The notes under the pieces are model-generated. The model did no database searches. It worked only from the letters and a program-made list of their open reading frames with translations, and was not told where the DNA came from. From contig JAZHRO010000055.1 of NCBI GenBank assembly GCA_037157565.1, positions 44,795,001 to 44,859,000 on the forward strand: DNA of 64,000 nucleotides, read 5' to 3'. Source of the stretch: Thalassia testudinum. Its lineage: Eukaryota; Streptophyta; Magnoliopsida; Alismatales; Hydrocharitaceae. A program made the position numbers and the translations under genes. Below, piece by piece: positions 54,602 to 64,000 of this stretch; positions within the stretch are counted from its first letter, which is position 1, and each line of letters begins with the position of its first letter.

Positions 54602-55666
54602 GCAACGGCTATTCTAGAGGTAAACATTCCTGTTTCTTTTTTTTAATTTCTGATAATCTCCTCTCTTTTGTGCAGCTACAGGAACTCAAGAAGACAAGCA
54701 ACCACACGACAACCACTCCGAAGACAGGTAAATTTTTCCTCTCACTATTAACCCCTAAACTCTAAAGAGGAAGAAAAGAAAAGAACAAGCAATATAGGGC
54801 TAACCTGTCTTCCATACTTAGTAACCATAAAGAGTTGCATGTTTTCAACTTATCACTCCTGCACACTATTAAGGGTATTTAAGGGCTAACACATTCTTGC
54901 TTGAGCCCTAATTGCCCAACAAAGAGTTAAATGGACCAAGTAGAGCCAACGTAAGGTCAAACATTAGGATTTCAGTAGAGACACACCCCTTAATCAAGAA
55001 TTGAGGAAATCCAAAAGAGGTGTGCCCAAGCCATTGATTGAAAATAATTAACAAGAAAAATCCTAAACAATTGGCTCTCTCTAAACACTTGAACCCTAAA
55101 AGACAAGACCTGAAAGCTCTCAAAGAAAACAAGAGGTAAAGTTGACCCCTTTGGGTCAACCAACCTTAAATTAGGTCACTCTTTGCACTTAAAAAGACTA
55201 AAGTTCAAGTGAAACCTTAAGCACCCTGATCTTAAAATTGGTAGACTTAAGAGGTCAAGATCCCCATTCTGGTCTACCTGGAACCGCAGTGACAAGAGAG
55301 GTCGGGTGGGGGAAACCCTGTAACCCGTGGGGACGCTCTACCGTGTAGGGGTCTTCGCGGGACTCTCCCTCTCTGGCTGCCCAGGTAATTCTCAGGTGGA
55401 CGATCTTTCTGATCAAAGGGTCCATCTGCCCCGCACCTCTATAGTCACCCAACACATTTTTGGGTGTCTTGATTGGGTCCAGCACCTTCTAAACTTACCT
55501 CTTCCAACAGTGCATGTACGGAAGGAGGTCCCTAAGACCACCCTTAAGACCTCCTTTAGAAATTCGCTCTCGTCAAGGCCAAGCCTCGACGCCCGTGTTT
55601 GTGCAGCAACACCCTCACATTATTCTCTCTTCTGATTCAGAACCAAGTTCTTCTTCTTCCCCCATC
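54602..55666 (+). other. Leader of the A autonomous element
   Basis: About 1.07 kb. The portion 55100-55454 is nearly identical to the leader of the A non-autonomous element. An ATG at 55514 opens the gag frame 51 codons early, but this part also aligns with the non-coding leader of the non-autonomous copy, so it is treated as leader. Confidence 0.75.
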
Positions 55667-58600
55667 ATGGCTCAGCCAGTTGAGGAAGAAAATAATCTGG
55701 AACACCAGCTCCAGCGACTCAATGACCTCTTCCAAAACTTCGTGCACCCACCACAGCGTCCTATGATGCGAGACCACTACAATCCTGCTGCGGTGGCCAT
55801 TGAGCCTCGAGTCAGAATCCCGACTGGAGGACCTGATTCCGAATTAAAGCCCAACATGATTCATGCTATACCTAAATTCTATGAGCTTAATTCTGAAGAT
55901 CCCTTCCAGCACATCAAACAGCTAAAGCATCTGGCCCACACTTTTGGATCAGATGCGCAAAATCGGGATATTCTTCTCATGAAGATGTTCTCCTTTTCTC
56001 TTATGGACAAGGCCGCCCATTGGTATCAAACTCAGACCCGGCCGATCAACACTTGGGAAGAACTTCAATCCGAATTTTTGAAAAAGTTTTTTCCCGTTGG
56101 TCGGACCAACGCCTTGCGCCATCAGATTACACACTTCACTCAACAATCAGGAGAACCTCTCCATGAGGCATGGGATCGTTTTCAGGATCTCATGAGAAAG
56201 TGCCCCCATCACGGAGTTCCTAAATGGGAACAAGTCCAATCTTTTTACCAGGGACTCCGTGAGGACATCCGCCTTTTCGTCAATGCAACTTGCGGAGGAA
56301 ACATCATGGGTCAACATGAAGACACCGTATGGGAAATTCTCGAAAATATGTGCGAGAACTCCATCAACAATGACTCCATGGGATTATTTGACAGGACGAA
56401 TACCCGCGCAGCGACGAATCTTAAGGGAGCACATGAGACGCAGGGCCTGTCCGCATCAGTCGACCTGGAATTAATGGCCAGTCGATTGGACAAGATCTCA
56501 ATCATTGAAAAGAAGGTGGATGAGCTGACTCAGCACTTGCAGCGAGCCACCTCCGCGCGTAACTCCTTTGCACAACCTCCCTCCACACAGGAAACTGTGC
56601 AAAACATCCTCCACCGACCTTCCCCTGGGATGGATCCATATCCATCCCCATCCGATCCTTTCTACACCAGCCGGGGGAACTCCATTCCCCCTTTCCCTGA
56701 CTCTCAGGAGGTTCCTCAGACCTGCGAGGACCTCAACGCCATCCAGAACGACCCATTCTCCAACACTTACAACCCTGGATGGCGAAACCATCCCAATTTT
56801 CAGTGGGCAAGAAATTCCCAAACTCAAAGACCACCTTTTCAGTCCCGCCCACAGCCCCCTCGTCATTACCAGCCGCCTCAGCCTCGGCCCAACCCTACTT
56901 ATCCATCAGGGCCAAATCAGGATCAAATGTCCCTAATCCTTCAGACTCTGGCTGACATTCAAAAAACGAATGCGGCTATTCAAAAACAGCACAAGGACGA
57001 GCTTACTGAAGTTAAAACTCAACTGGCCCAGTTGGCAAATTCTCGCCAGCCAGGCACACTCCCTTCCCAACCTCTTCCTAACCCAAATAACGTGCCAACC
57101 CAGAAGCGCGTTATGAATCCAAATTTAGGCCACGCTCAATGGATTTATCAGGCCCCTACTGCTCCATCTCCAGACGAGATGGAAGCCTCAACTTCTTATG
57201 CGGGATTTCAGCAGCAGCCACCCCTCCTACCAAACCCAAACCAAAATCAGGCCGGATTAAATTCTGTAACAACACGTAGTGGTAAAACAACTCAAGACCC
57301 GCATTATCCAAACCACTCCAAGCCTGATAACCATGACCCTAGGATAGTTATCCAAGGTACCGCTGTTCCAGATCCACAACCTGGACCTATCCTAGAAGAA
57401 CCAACCAAGATCCCGTTTCCCGAGGCCCTGACCAAGGGAAAGAAGACCACAAAACCCGTGGCCCCTGAGGAGGACCTGGTCAAGCTCTTTGAGCAGGTCC
57501 ACATAAACATCCCCTTGATGGATGCAATCCGCCACGTACCAGCTTACGCACGATTTTTAAAGAATATATGTACACCCCAGCGTAAGCCGCGAACCAAGGG
57601 AGGGAGCCCAATTGTTCTGTCAGAACAAGCCAGCTCTGTAATCCTCAGTAGACTCCCACCCAAGGCAAAAGATCCTGGAACTCCCCTGATTTCCTGTAAG
57701 ATAGGTGGTACCCAATTTGATAGAGCTTTGTTAGACTTGGGTGCATCCATAAACCTGATACCCACATCCTTACTCGACCATCTAGAAGAATCTGAGCTAA
57801 AACCAACCGAGGTGACATTACAATTAGCAGATCGATCTATAAAGTCACCAAAAGGGATTCTCGAGGATGTTATCGTGAGAGTGCGGGATTTCTATTTTCC
57901 AGTGGACTTTATAGTCTTAGATATGGATGCACCTGAGAACCCTAGGGATACACCAATCATTCTAGGGAGACCTTTCTTGGCTACTGCTAGAGCCAACATC
58001 AGCTGTGAGGAGGGCCAAATAGAGCTTAAGTTTGGAGATCAAACACTGAAAATTGATATATTTAAGGCCCAACAAGGAATTAATTGCGGCGTCATCGAGC
58101 AAATTTGTGACATCAAGACTTTGGTTGATGAATCACACCTCCAGAATGACTCGAGTATGCCTCATCAACCACAGAAGGATCTTGACCCGCAAACAGAGGA
58201 GTCAAATCCAGATGTGAACAACCCAGTAACTCCCACCCTTGAACCTCACATCTATACTGAACCACCCGCTGCTGCTGAAAACCCCATCCTCGAACTGAAA
58301 CCCCTTCCTGCTCACTTAAAATACATTTTTTTGGGTTCTAATCAGACCCTTCCTGTGATTATCAATTCCAACCTCAGTCCTGAACAGGAATCCCGTCTGA
58401 TTGTTGTCCTCCAGCAACATCGCAGAGCCATCGGATGGACTCTCAATGATTTGACTGGAATAAGTCCCTCTTATTGTACTCATCATATCTATTCAGAAGA
58501 GGGCACACGACCTTCTCGTGAAATGCAGAGACGCTTAAACCCCAATCTGCAGGAGGTCGTGAAAAAGGAGATCATCAAGTGGTTAGATGCCGGGATCATC

Positions 58601-60280
58601 TACCCGATCTCCGATAGTCGTTGGCTGAGCCCAATTCAGGTCGTGCCCAAGAAGGCAGGACTCACCACTATAACGACTGAGACCGGAGAAATCATTCCTA
58701 CCCGATTAGCCAACTCGTGGAGAGTCTGTATAGATTACCGTCGACTCAATTCCTCCACGAAGAAGGATCATTTCCCACTACCCTTCATTGATCAAATTCT
58801 CGAAAAACTAGCGGGAAATAGGTTCTTCTGCTTTCTTGACGGGTACTCCGGTTATAACCAGGTGGCAATCCATCCTGAGGACCAAGAAAAGACCACGTTC
58901 ACCTGCCCCTTCGGAACATACGCTTTCCGAAGGATGCCTTTCGGTCTTTGCAATGCACCCGCTACTTTTCAGCGATGCATGCTTGCCATATTCTCAGATA
59001 TGGTAGGTGATTATCTGGAAGTCTTCATGGATGACTTTTCAGTTTTCGGAGCATCATTCGACGATTGCCTCCAACACTTGGTCCAGATACTCAGGCGGTG
59101 CATCGATGTGAATTTAGTTCTTTCCTGGGAAAAGAGCCATTTCATGGTGCCTGAGGGAATTGTCCTGGGACACTCAATTTCGGAGAAAGGTATCCAAGTG
59201 GATCGAGCTAAGGTTAATCTGATCTCTCACCTTCCTATGCCTAGCTCAATCAGGGATATCCGATCCTTTTTAGGGCATGTCGGTTTTTATCGACGATTTA
59301 TCCCTGATTTTTCAAAAATCGCACGCCCCCTGACCACTCTTCTCTCCAAGGATGTTCCCTTCGAAATCTCCAAGGAATGCACTCAAGCATTTGAAATCCT
59401 GCGTGACCGAGTCACCCAAGCCCCGATCCTACAGTCCCCTGATTGGTCTCAACCCTTTGAGATCATGTGTGATGCATCCGACTTCGCTGTAGGAGCGGTT
59501 TTGGGACAGAAAAATGACAAGAAACCTGTGGTCATTTACTACGCCAGCAAAACACTCGATGAGGCTCAGCGTAACTATACGGTTACTGAGAAAGAGCTGC
59601 TAGCTGTAGTATTTGCCCTAGAAAAGTTCAGATCGTACCTTCTGGGTTCCCATGTCATCATATACTCGGATCACACAGCTGTGAGGCATCTCCTTGCGAA
59701 GAAGGACGCGAAACCTCGATTAATCCGATGGATCTTGCTGTTGCAAGAATTTGACCTTGAAATTCGCGACAAAGCGGGAAAGCAAAACGTGGTAGCTGAT
59801 CACTTGTCCCGTCTTCCTTCTGAAATAATTGACCCTTCCGGACCCATCACTGAGCATTTTCCCGATGAGCACCTGCTGACTATTGGTACTAGCCTTCCAT
59901 GGTTTGCTAATATAGTAAATTACTTGGCATCTCATCAGACCCCGTCCGATTGGCCGAAGGCCAAGAAAGACAAATTACGCTCCGATGCCAAGTATTACAT
60001 TTGGGAAGACCCGTACCTCTTCCGCATAGGTGCCGATCAGATCATCCGGAGATGTGTCCCGGAAGGGGAATTCAACAATATCCTCTCTTTCTGCCATGAC
60101 CAGGCATGCGGTGGCCATTTTGCCGGGCATAAAACCGCATCAAAAATCCTCCAGTGCGGCTTTTACTGGCCCACACTGTTCAAAGACGCATACAATCACT
60201 GCAAGGCATGCAGTCGTTGCCAGACTTTGGGCAACATGAGCCATCGCGACATGATGCCTATGCAACCGATTCTAGTATGA
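55667..60280 (+). CDS. gag-pol: gag-pol polyprotein (Gag, protease, RT, RNase H, integrase N-terminus), ending at an in-frame TGA
   Basis: 1537 codons from ATG 55667. That start is chosen because MAQP matches the C gag start MADQ. The frame is open from an earlier ATG at 55514. Gag core at about residues 77-175 (EDPFQHIKQL, DKAAHWYQTQ, FLKKFFPVGRTNALRHQ). Gag tail with NTYNPGWRNHPNFQW, Pro/Gln-rich DNA and a coiled coil, and no CCHC knuckle. Protease DLGA with Asp at 690. RT with VCIDYRRLN, FLDGYSGYNQV and catalytic FMDD at 1120-1123. RNase H with CDASDFAVGAVLG, Asp 1269. Integrase zinc-binding module near the end (GGHFAGH, HCKACSRC). Family roles: particle assembly, polyprotein cleavage, reverse transcription and integration. 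TGA 60278-60280 separates the zinc module from the catalytic core, so this copy should not make a full integrase unless the stop is read through. Confidence 0.95.
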   Translation: MAQPVEEENNLEHQLQRLNDLFQNFVHPPQRPMMRDHYNPAAVAIEPRVRIPTGGPDSELKPNMIHAIPKFYELNSEDPFQHIKQLKHLAHTFGSDAQNRDILLMKMFSFSLMDKAAHWYQTQTRPINTWEELQSEFLKKFFPVGRTNALRHQITHFTQQSGEPLHEAWDRFQDLMRKCPHHGVPKWEQVQSFYQGLREDIRLFVNATCGGNIMGQHEDTVWEILENMCENSINNDSMGLFDRTNTRAATNLKGAHETQGLSASVDLELMASRLDKISIIEKKVDELTQHLQRATSARNSFAQPPSTQETVQNILHRPSPGMDPYPSPSDPFYTSRGNSIPPFPDSQEVPQTCEDLNAIQNDPFSNTYNPGWRNHPNFQWARNSQTQRPPFQSRPQPPRHYQPPQPRPNPTYPSGPNQDQMSLILQTLADIQKTNAAIQKQHKDELTEVKTQLAQLANSRQPGTLPSQPLPNPNNVPTQKRVMNPNLGHAQWIYQAPTAPSPDEMEASTSYAGFQQQPPLLPNPNQNQAGLNSVTTRSGKTTQDPHYPNHSKPDNHDPRIVIQGTAVPDPQPGPILEEPTKIPFPEALTKGKKTTKPVAPEEDLVKLFEQVHINIPLMDAIRHVPAYARFLKNICTPQRKPRTKGGSPIVLSEQASSVILSRLPPKAKDPGTPLISCKIGGTQFDRALLDLGASINLIPTSLLDHLEESELKPTEVTLQLADRSIKSPKGILEDVIVRVRDFYFPVDFIVLDMDAPENPRDTPIILGRPFLATARANISCEEGQIELKFGDQTLKIDIFKAQQGINCGVIEQICDIKTLVDESHLQNDSSMPHQPQKDLDPQTEESNPDVNNPVTPTLEPHIYTEPPAAAENPILELKPLPAHLKYIFLGSNQTLPVIINSNLSPEQESRLIVVLQQHRRAIGWTLNDLTGISPSYCTHHIYSEEGTRPSREMQRRLNPNLQEVVKKEIIKWLDAGIIYPISDSRWLSPIQVVPKKAGLTTITTETGEIIPTRLANSWRVCIDYRRLNSSTKKDHFPLPFIDQILEKLAGNRFFCFLDGYSGYNQVAIHPEDQEKTTFTCPFGTYAFRRMPFGLCNAPATFQRCMLAIFSDMVGDYLEVFMDDFSVFGASFDDCLQHLVQILRRCIDVNLVLSWEKSHFMVPEGIVLGHSISEKGIQVDRAKVNLISHLPMPSSIRDIRSFLGHVGFYRRFIPDFSKIARPLTTLLSKDVPFEISKECTQAFEILRDRVTQAPILQSPDWSQPFEIMCDASDFAVGAVLGQKNDKKPVVIYYASKTLDEAQRNYTVTEKELLAVVFALEKFRSYLLGSHVIIYSDHTAVRHLLAKKDAKPRLIRWILLLQEFDLEIRDKAGKQNVVADHLSRLPSEIIDPSGPITEHFPDEHLLTIGTSLPWFANIVNYLASHQTPSDWPKAKKDKLRSDAKYYIWEDPYLFRIGADQIIRRCVPEGEFNNILSFCHDQACGGHFAGHKTASKILQCGFYWPTLFKDAYNHCKACSRCQTLGNMSHRDMMPMQPILV

Positions 60281-61189
60281 GAAATCTTTGATGTTTGGGG
60301 GATTGATTTTATGGGCCCCTTTCCTGTTTCGGATGGTTTCGAATACATTCTGTTGGCTGTGGACTACGTGTCCAAATGGATCGAAGCCATACCGACCCGA
60401 ATCTGTGATCACAAAATCGTTCTCAAATTCATTCATCAACACATTTTCTCAAGGTTCGGGATTCCTCGTGCAATAATCTCTGATGGAGGGACCCATTTCA
60501 CAAATGCTCAGTTTAGGTCACTGATGACCAAATACGGGGTGTCTCACCGAATCTCTACTCCTTACCACCCCCAAACTAATGGTCTAGCTGAGCTGTCTAA
60601 TCGGGAGATCAAGAAAATCCTGCAAGTCACTGTTCGACCTGACAGGAAGGACTGGTCGTCCCGACTTCCGGAAGCATTGTGGGCCTATAGGACCGCCCAC
60701 AAGACCCAATTGGGCATGTCTCCCTTTAGACTGGTGTACGGAAAGGCATGCCACCTTCCCGTCGAACTGGAGCATAAAGCCTATTGGGCAGTACGGAACT
60801 GTAATCTAGATCTTTCCAAGGCTGGGACCCACAGAAAACTCCAAATCAGCGAGATCGATGAGTTATGCATAGACGCGTACGAGAACTCGCAAATCTACAA
60901 GGAGCGGGTTAAAGCCTTCCACGACAAACACATCTCGAGAAAGATCTTTCATCCTGGTCAAAAGGTCCTACTCTTTGATACCCGACTCAAACTCTTCCCA
61001 GGAAAACTGAGATCTAAGTGGGTCGGACCATATTTAGTCCGACAGGTTTTTGGAAATGGAGCAATCGAAATCAGTCCACTCAGCCACGATTTAGAACCTT
61101 TCATCGTGAACGGTCAGAGACTCAAGCCATTCATCGATGTAACTTCTACTGATTTGGCTGAGGCATCTTATATCCTCCTTTCCCCTTGA
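60281..61189 (+). pseudogene. Integrase catalytic core and C-terminus, in frame after the TGA
   Basis: Same frame as gag-pol. The DDE core is complete: first Asp in WGIDFMGPF (codon 60305-60307), second in IISDGGTHF, Glu in NREIKK. A C-terminal GPY motif (KWVGPYLV) follows, and the frame ends at SYILLSP. An ATG at 60311 opens a 292-codon ORF but starts after the first catalytic Asp, so it could not give an active enzyme alone. No chromodomain follows, in keeping with the Athila lineage. Confidence 0.9.
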
Positions 61190-61450
61190 GCTTATTGCGC
61201 CCAGCCGATGGCGTAAAACTCAGCGCTTAACGGGAGGCAGCCCGTCATTCTCTTTGAAAACCTGAAACTTGTTCTGCCACCTTTTAGCACTCGAAGTTCA
61301 CCCTTGTAGACAGCCGACCCCAACTCAGATGCTTGCATCTGGGATTAGAAATCGTCCGCAAAAAAAAAAAAAAATTCAACCCAACCCATCCACTCATCCA
61401 AATTTCTGTCTTAAGGAATGAACTAAGTTAAATAAAAACCCCCTAGGTTA

Positions 61451-61485
61451 CAATGAGGACATTGCAAATCTTAGGCATGGGGGGG
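61451..61485 (+). other. Internal hairpin plus PPT-like motif, A autonomous
   Basis: CAATG-AGGA-CATTG stem, then CAAATCTTAGGCATGGGGGG. It lies 260 bp after the pol stop and 1.27 kb before the real PPT. Confidence 0.82.
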
Positions 61486-62164
61486 TATGAAAGTGCAAAA
61501 CTTGTAAGAAAAGGTTTCAAACAAAAAATTCACATATGCCAAAAACACCATAAAAATTAAAAAAAAAAAAAAAAAATTCGAAAAAGAATAAGAGGAAAAG
61601 AGAAGGAAATTTTGTGAAGGAGAAAAGAAACAAAATGAAAAAGGAGCACAAAATTATGAGAAAAAGTGAGTCATTAGTAAGGAACTAAGGAATTAACCTA
61701 AGTTCTAGACCTTATTCAAGAAAAGTGCACAAAGAGATTAGTAAAGAATGCAAACCTTAGGCATTCTTGAATAGACTCTTAGTACCCATTAAGATCTGGA
61801 CACTCCTCAAGAGGTTGAGGAAAATGAAAAGCTGAAGTATTAGGTCTAAGGCTTAGGGAGTATTCGGCCTCGTTAACTAATTTTTGGTTTACGGGACTCA
61901 GTAACCTAAGCACCCTAACCTCACACACAGCCTGGTTCAGTAAGCGTAAAAATCAGAATCACGCAGAAGCGTCGCAAAATTCTGAAAAGAACACCTAGAA
62001 TAGGAGCGGCCGATCAACACAAGTTGATTTGGACGAGTTCCCAGCGCGGAGAGGCGGGAAATCCCCTCGAAGATGCGTAGCAAAATATCATCTCCTCGGT
62101 GCTTGTCTCCTAGGATATTTACATATCCTACTGGGGGCATGTAAGCACTCTGCTGGTTCAGATT

Positions 62165-62310
62165 CCATGGATGGCATTATCTCGAAGTGTCAATTGCCAG
62201 GGTCTGGATTCGACCACGGAACACCATGGATGGGATTATCTCGAAATCTCAATAGCCAGGGTTCCGGGGGTTGCCATGGGCGGTGCTATCTCGAAGCATC
62301 GATCGCCAGG
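62165..62310 (+). repeat. Triple 3' UTR repeat, A autonomous
   Basis: Three units starting CCATGGATGGCATTATCTCG (62165), CCATGGATGGGATTATCTCG (62224) and CCATGGGCGGTGCTATCTCG (62274), each ending GCCAGG. A 96-codon frame (62029-62319) reads the three units in three different phases, so the conservation is at nucleotide level. Confidence 0.88.
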
Positions 62311-62719
62311 AACCCTTGAGGATTGATGATGGGAGCAAGGAATCTGATACAGACCGTGTTGAAAAGCCAATCCTAGGCTAGAACTAAAAAGAAAAAGAGA
62401 GAGAAAACTCTCCAAACAGAAAAACTTTCTATCTCTCTCTTACAAAACGCACTGCGAACTGAGCCAGGGCTAAAATCATTTCAAGCACGAGTTCTTTAAC
62501 CACGAAGTCCAATAAACCTTAGGTTAGTTCTTGTGGGCCTTAAAAACCTTTGCTAAAAGACTGAGGCTAAGGCTAGACAGATTTGGATCTTGATTGGTAC
62601 TAGAGTACCTTTTAGGCCTATGGTCAGCATTCTAACCTAATCTATGCTCAAATAAAAAAGGCACTTATCTAAAACTATTAAAAACTTCATGGTCTAGAAC
62701 AAGGGTTGAAACCTTAAGT

Positions 62720-62757
62720 TTTTGCTAAGGGACTAGCAAAAGCTAGGCATGGGGGTA
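62720..62757 (+). other. Polypurine tract and adjacent hairpin, A autonomous
   Basis: Arms TTTTGCTA and TAGCAAAA around AGGGAC (62720-62741), then TAGGCATGGGGGTA up to the 3' LTR. Confidence 0.88.
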
Positions 62758-64000
62758 TGATGAGAACCTCATCATGAGCCATAACTAGCTCATTTTGACC
62801 TAATACAAAGGATAAAAGCTCCTACATATCTCAAGGAAAGGCTTAACTCAGAGAATTCTGAGTTTGAGAAGAAAACAAGTCATAAGGGGTAAAAATGCAA
62901 TTTTACCTGTATAATCTGCATACAGGGTAATTCAGGGCCCAAACATAGGTCAAAGCAGCTTAATAAGAATAAAAGTGGGACGAAATGATCTACCAAAGGC
63001 TACAGCAATTCCAAGAAACTAAATGATAATCTGTAACCCTAAAACAACCCACTTCAATTCACGAGGTTCAAGGCAAAGTAAAAATAGAATAAACCCTCTA
63101 AAATTCATAGAAAAATAATCTCTAGGGTTTAGAACCTTCAATTTGGCCTTCAGAACCCATTTTGACCTACATTGAGAACCATGCCCAATTAATAACTTAA
63201 TTTGGGTTTTCGCATAAATTGACCGGTCAAACAAGGTTTAATATAGAAATGAAATTCACCATCAGATTCCTTAGGTCCTAATCAGTCATGTATAAAAACT
63301 TGAGCCTAAGAAAAAACCTCCTTGACCAACTTTACACTTTGGTCCTCATATATTTACTTTTTGGCCCTCAACTTTTGAACCCTCGCATTTTGGCCCCTAA
63401 CTCTCCTTTGTTCTTTGCGATCAGGTCCCCCCTGCAAAACCTGCCACCACCATGCTCCGGCGACCTTGCGCGGAGCATGGCGCCGTGCAGGGTGAGGGGG
63501 GGGACCTGGCAAGTAAACCGGGGGTGCCCTGCGTCGTCAGCCGTCGCAGGGACACCCCCTTGGTCGTTGTAACCCACCATACCGGCCGTGCGAACGCACG
63601 GACGGTATGGGTTTTTGTTTCCGACCATCCTCCGGCGAGGGAGACACGTCGTCTCCCTCCGCCTTCCTCCCTGTTTGATCCCTATAAATACCCCCCGTTG
63701 CTCCACCGACCGGGGCAGCTTGGATCTGACGGAGAAAATCCCCAACCTTCCTCTCTTCTCTCTCCGGCAGATGCTCACCAGCTCCGGCGGTTCCTCCCCC
63801 TCCACCTCTTCGCTCTGCCGCAATACCAGCAGCAGAGACTTCCTCCCCTGCTCTTCCCGCGCCACGCCGCACCTAGCTGGCGCCTCTCCGGCTCTCTGCT
63901 CGCCGCCGCCCCTTTCCCTGAGCATCGTCTTCTCCGGCGACAGTCAATACGACTGTCGCCCTGTTCCTCCCCTTTCGTCCCTGCAAGTAAGCTAGACTTA
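62758..64000 (+). repeat. 3' LTR of the A autonomous element, cut by the window edge
   Basis: It begins TGATGAGAACC and aligns with 51909 onward. It keeps the full 34-bp U3 palindrome (63577-63610) that is half deleted in the 5' LTR. TATAAATA at 63683-63690. The last 1.4 kb of the LTR and the right TSD are outside the window. Confidence 0.93.
63683..63690 (+). promoter_or_regulatory. TATA box, A autonomous 3' LTR
   Basis: TATAAATA, same context as in the 5' LTR. Transcription from here would read into flanking DNA to the right. Confidence 0.72.

Larger units (their letters stand above)
61190..62719 (+). other. 3' untranslated region of the A autonomous element
   Basis: About 1.5 kb with no envelope-like ORF. 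It holds the AACGGGAGGCAGCCCGTCAT block shared with the non-autonomous copy, the hairpin-purine motif, A-rich runs at 61360 and 61560, a palindrome with arms AGGATAT and ATATCCT (62112-62129), and the triple repeat. Confidence 0.82.
51909..64000 (+). mobile_element. Family A autonomous Athila-like element, nearly intact
   Basis: 5' LTR 51909-54579, exact PBS, leader, gag-pol with one in-frame TGA (60278-60280), 3' UTR, PPT, and a 3' LTR from 62758 that runs off the window. By eye about 17 substitutions plus a 14-bp and a 1-bp indel separate the visible 1.24 kb of the two LTRs, so it is older than the A non-autonomous copy. TSD candidate TGCCT at 51904-51908. No envelope-like ORF lies between pol and the PPT. 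Confidence 0.95.

Noticed and set aside
55514..55666. Upstream ATG extending gag by 51 codons
   Set aside because: The stretch aligns with the non-coding leader of the non-autonomous A element, and the C gag starts at the position equivalent to 55667.
61000..61189. Chromodomain at the integrase C-terminus
   Set aside because: The frame ends soon after the GPY region, with no aromatic cage residues of a chromodomain.
62029..62319. 96-codon ORF in the A 3' UTR, nearly identical at 21101-20811
   Set aside because: The conservation follows the triple repeat at nucleotide level, the three units are read in different phases, and the B and D counterparts do not keep the frame.
61190..62719. Envelope-like gene expected in some Athila elements
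   Set aside because: No ORF above about 100 codons with membrane segments is present between pol and the PPT.

Overview
This window reads as intergenic heterochromatin from a large-genome flowering plant. I find no host gene, rRNA, tRNA or CRISPR array. Almost every base belongs to nested LTR retrotransposons of the Ty3/Gypsy order. They look Athila-like: the primer-binding sites match or resemble the 3' end of plant tRNA-Asp, the protease motif is DLGA, the integrase has a GPY motif and no chromodomain follows it. The species cannot be named from this sequence.

Families, named here by their LTR 5' ends: A (TGATGAGAACC), B (TGATTAGCCC or TGATTAACCC), C (TGATGTG or TGATACAG), D (TGATAAGTCTAC), E (TGATTGCACC), and F (AGCT-rich LTR at the left edge).

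Left nest (1-28941, all minus strand). An old C element (LTR 28941 to 17489, leader 17487 to 16594) was entered by a B element with decayed gag-pol (16593 to about 1745). That B element was in turn entered by a D element (10935-2562, TSD GGTTT) and cut at its left by an F LTR (1-1744). The C LTR was separately entered by a very young A element (27622-17616, TSD CATGA, LTRs differing at one position that I can see).

Right nest (29357-64000, plus strand). An old A-like LTR (29357-30927) was entered by a C element. The C locus is now LTR1 (partial), internal remnant, LTR2, PBS, gag-pol, so one LTR is shared by two C internal regions. The C internal DNA was entered by a B element (32557-40324, TSD GTATG), a solo D-like LTR (47436-49109, TSD GAACA) and an E LTR (49271-51908). 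The E LTR was then cut by a nearly intact A element (51909 to beyond 64000) with a 1537-codon gag-pol frame, one in-frame TGA, and then the integrase core.

The most interesting content is a set of three non-autonomous elements (A at 17616-27622, B at 32557-40324, D at 2562-10935). Each keeps LTRs, PBS, leader, 3' UTR and PPT but carries an unrelated acidic ORF in place of gag-pol. The B and D ORFs are homologous to each other. The A ORF (621 codons) is intact, sits between the gag start and pol stop positions of its autonomous relative, and is at best distantly related. All three share 3' UTR structures with the autonomous A element: a triple tandem repeat, two hairpin-plus-purine-tract modules, and a palindromic stem. 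This suggests trans-mobilised partner elements with a conserved RNA recognition apparatus and a retained protein of unknown function.
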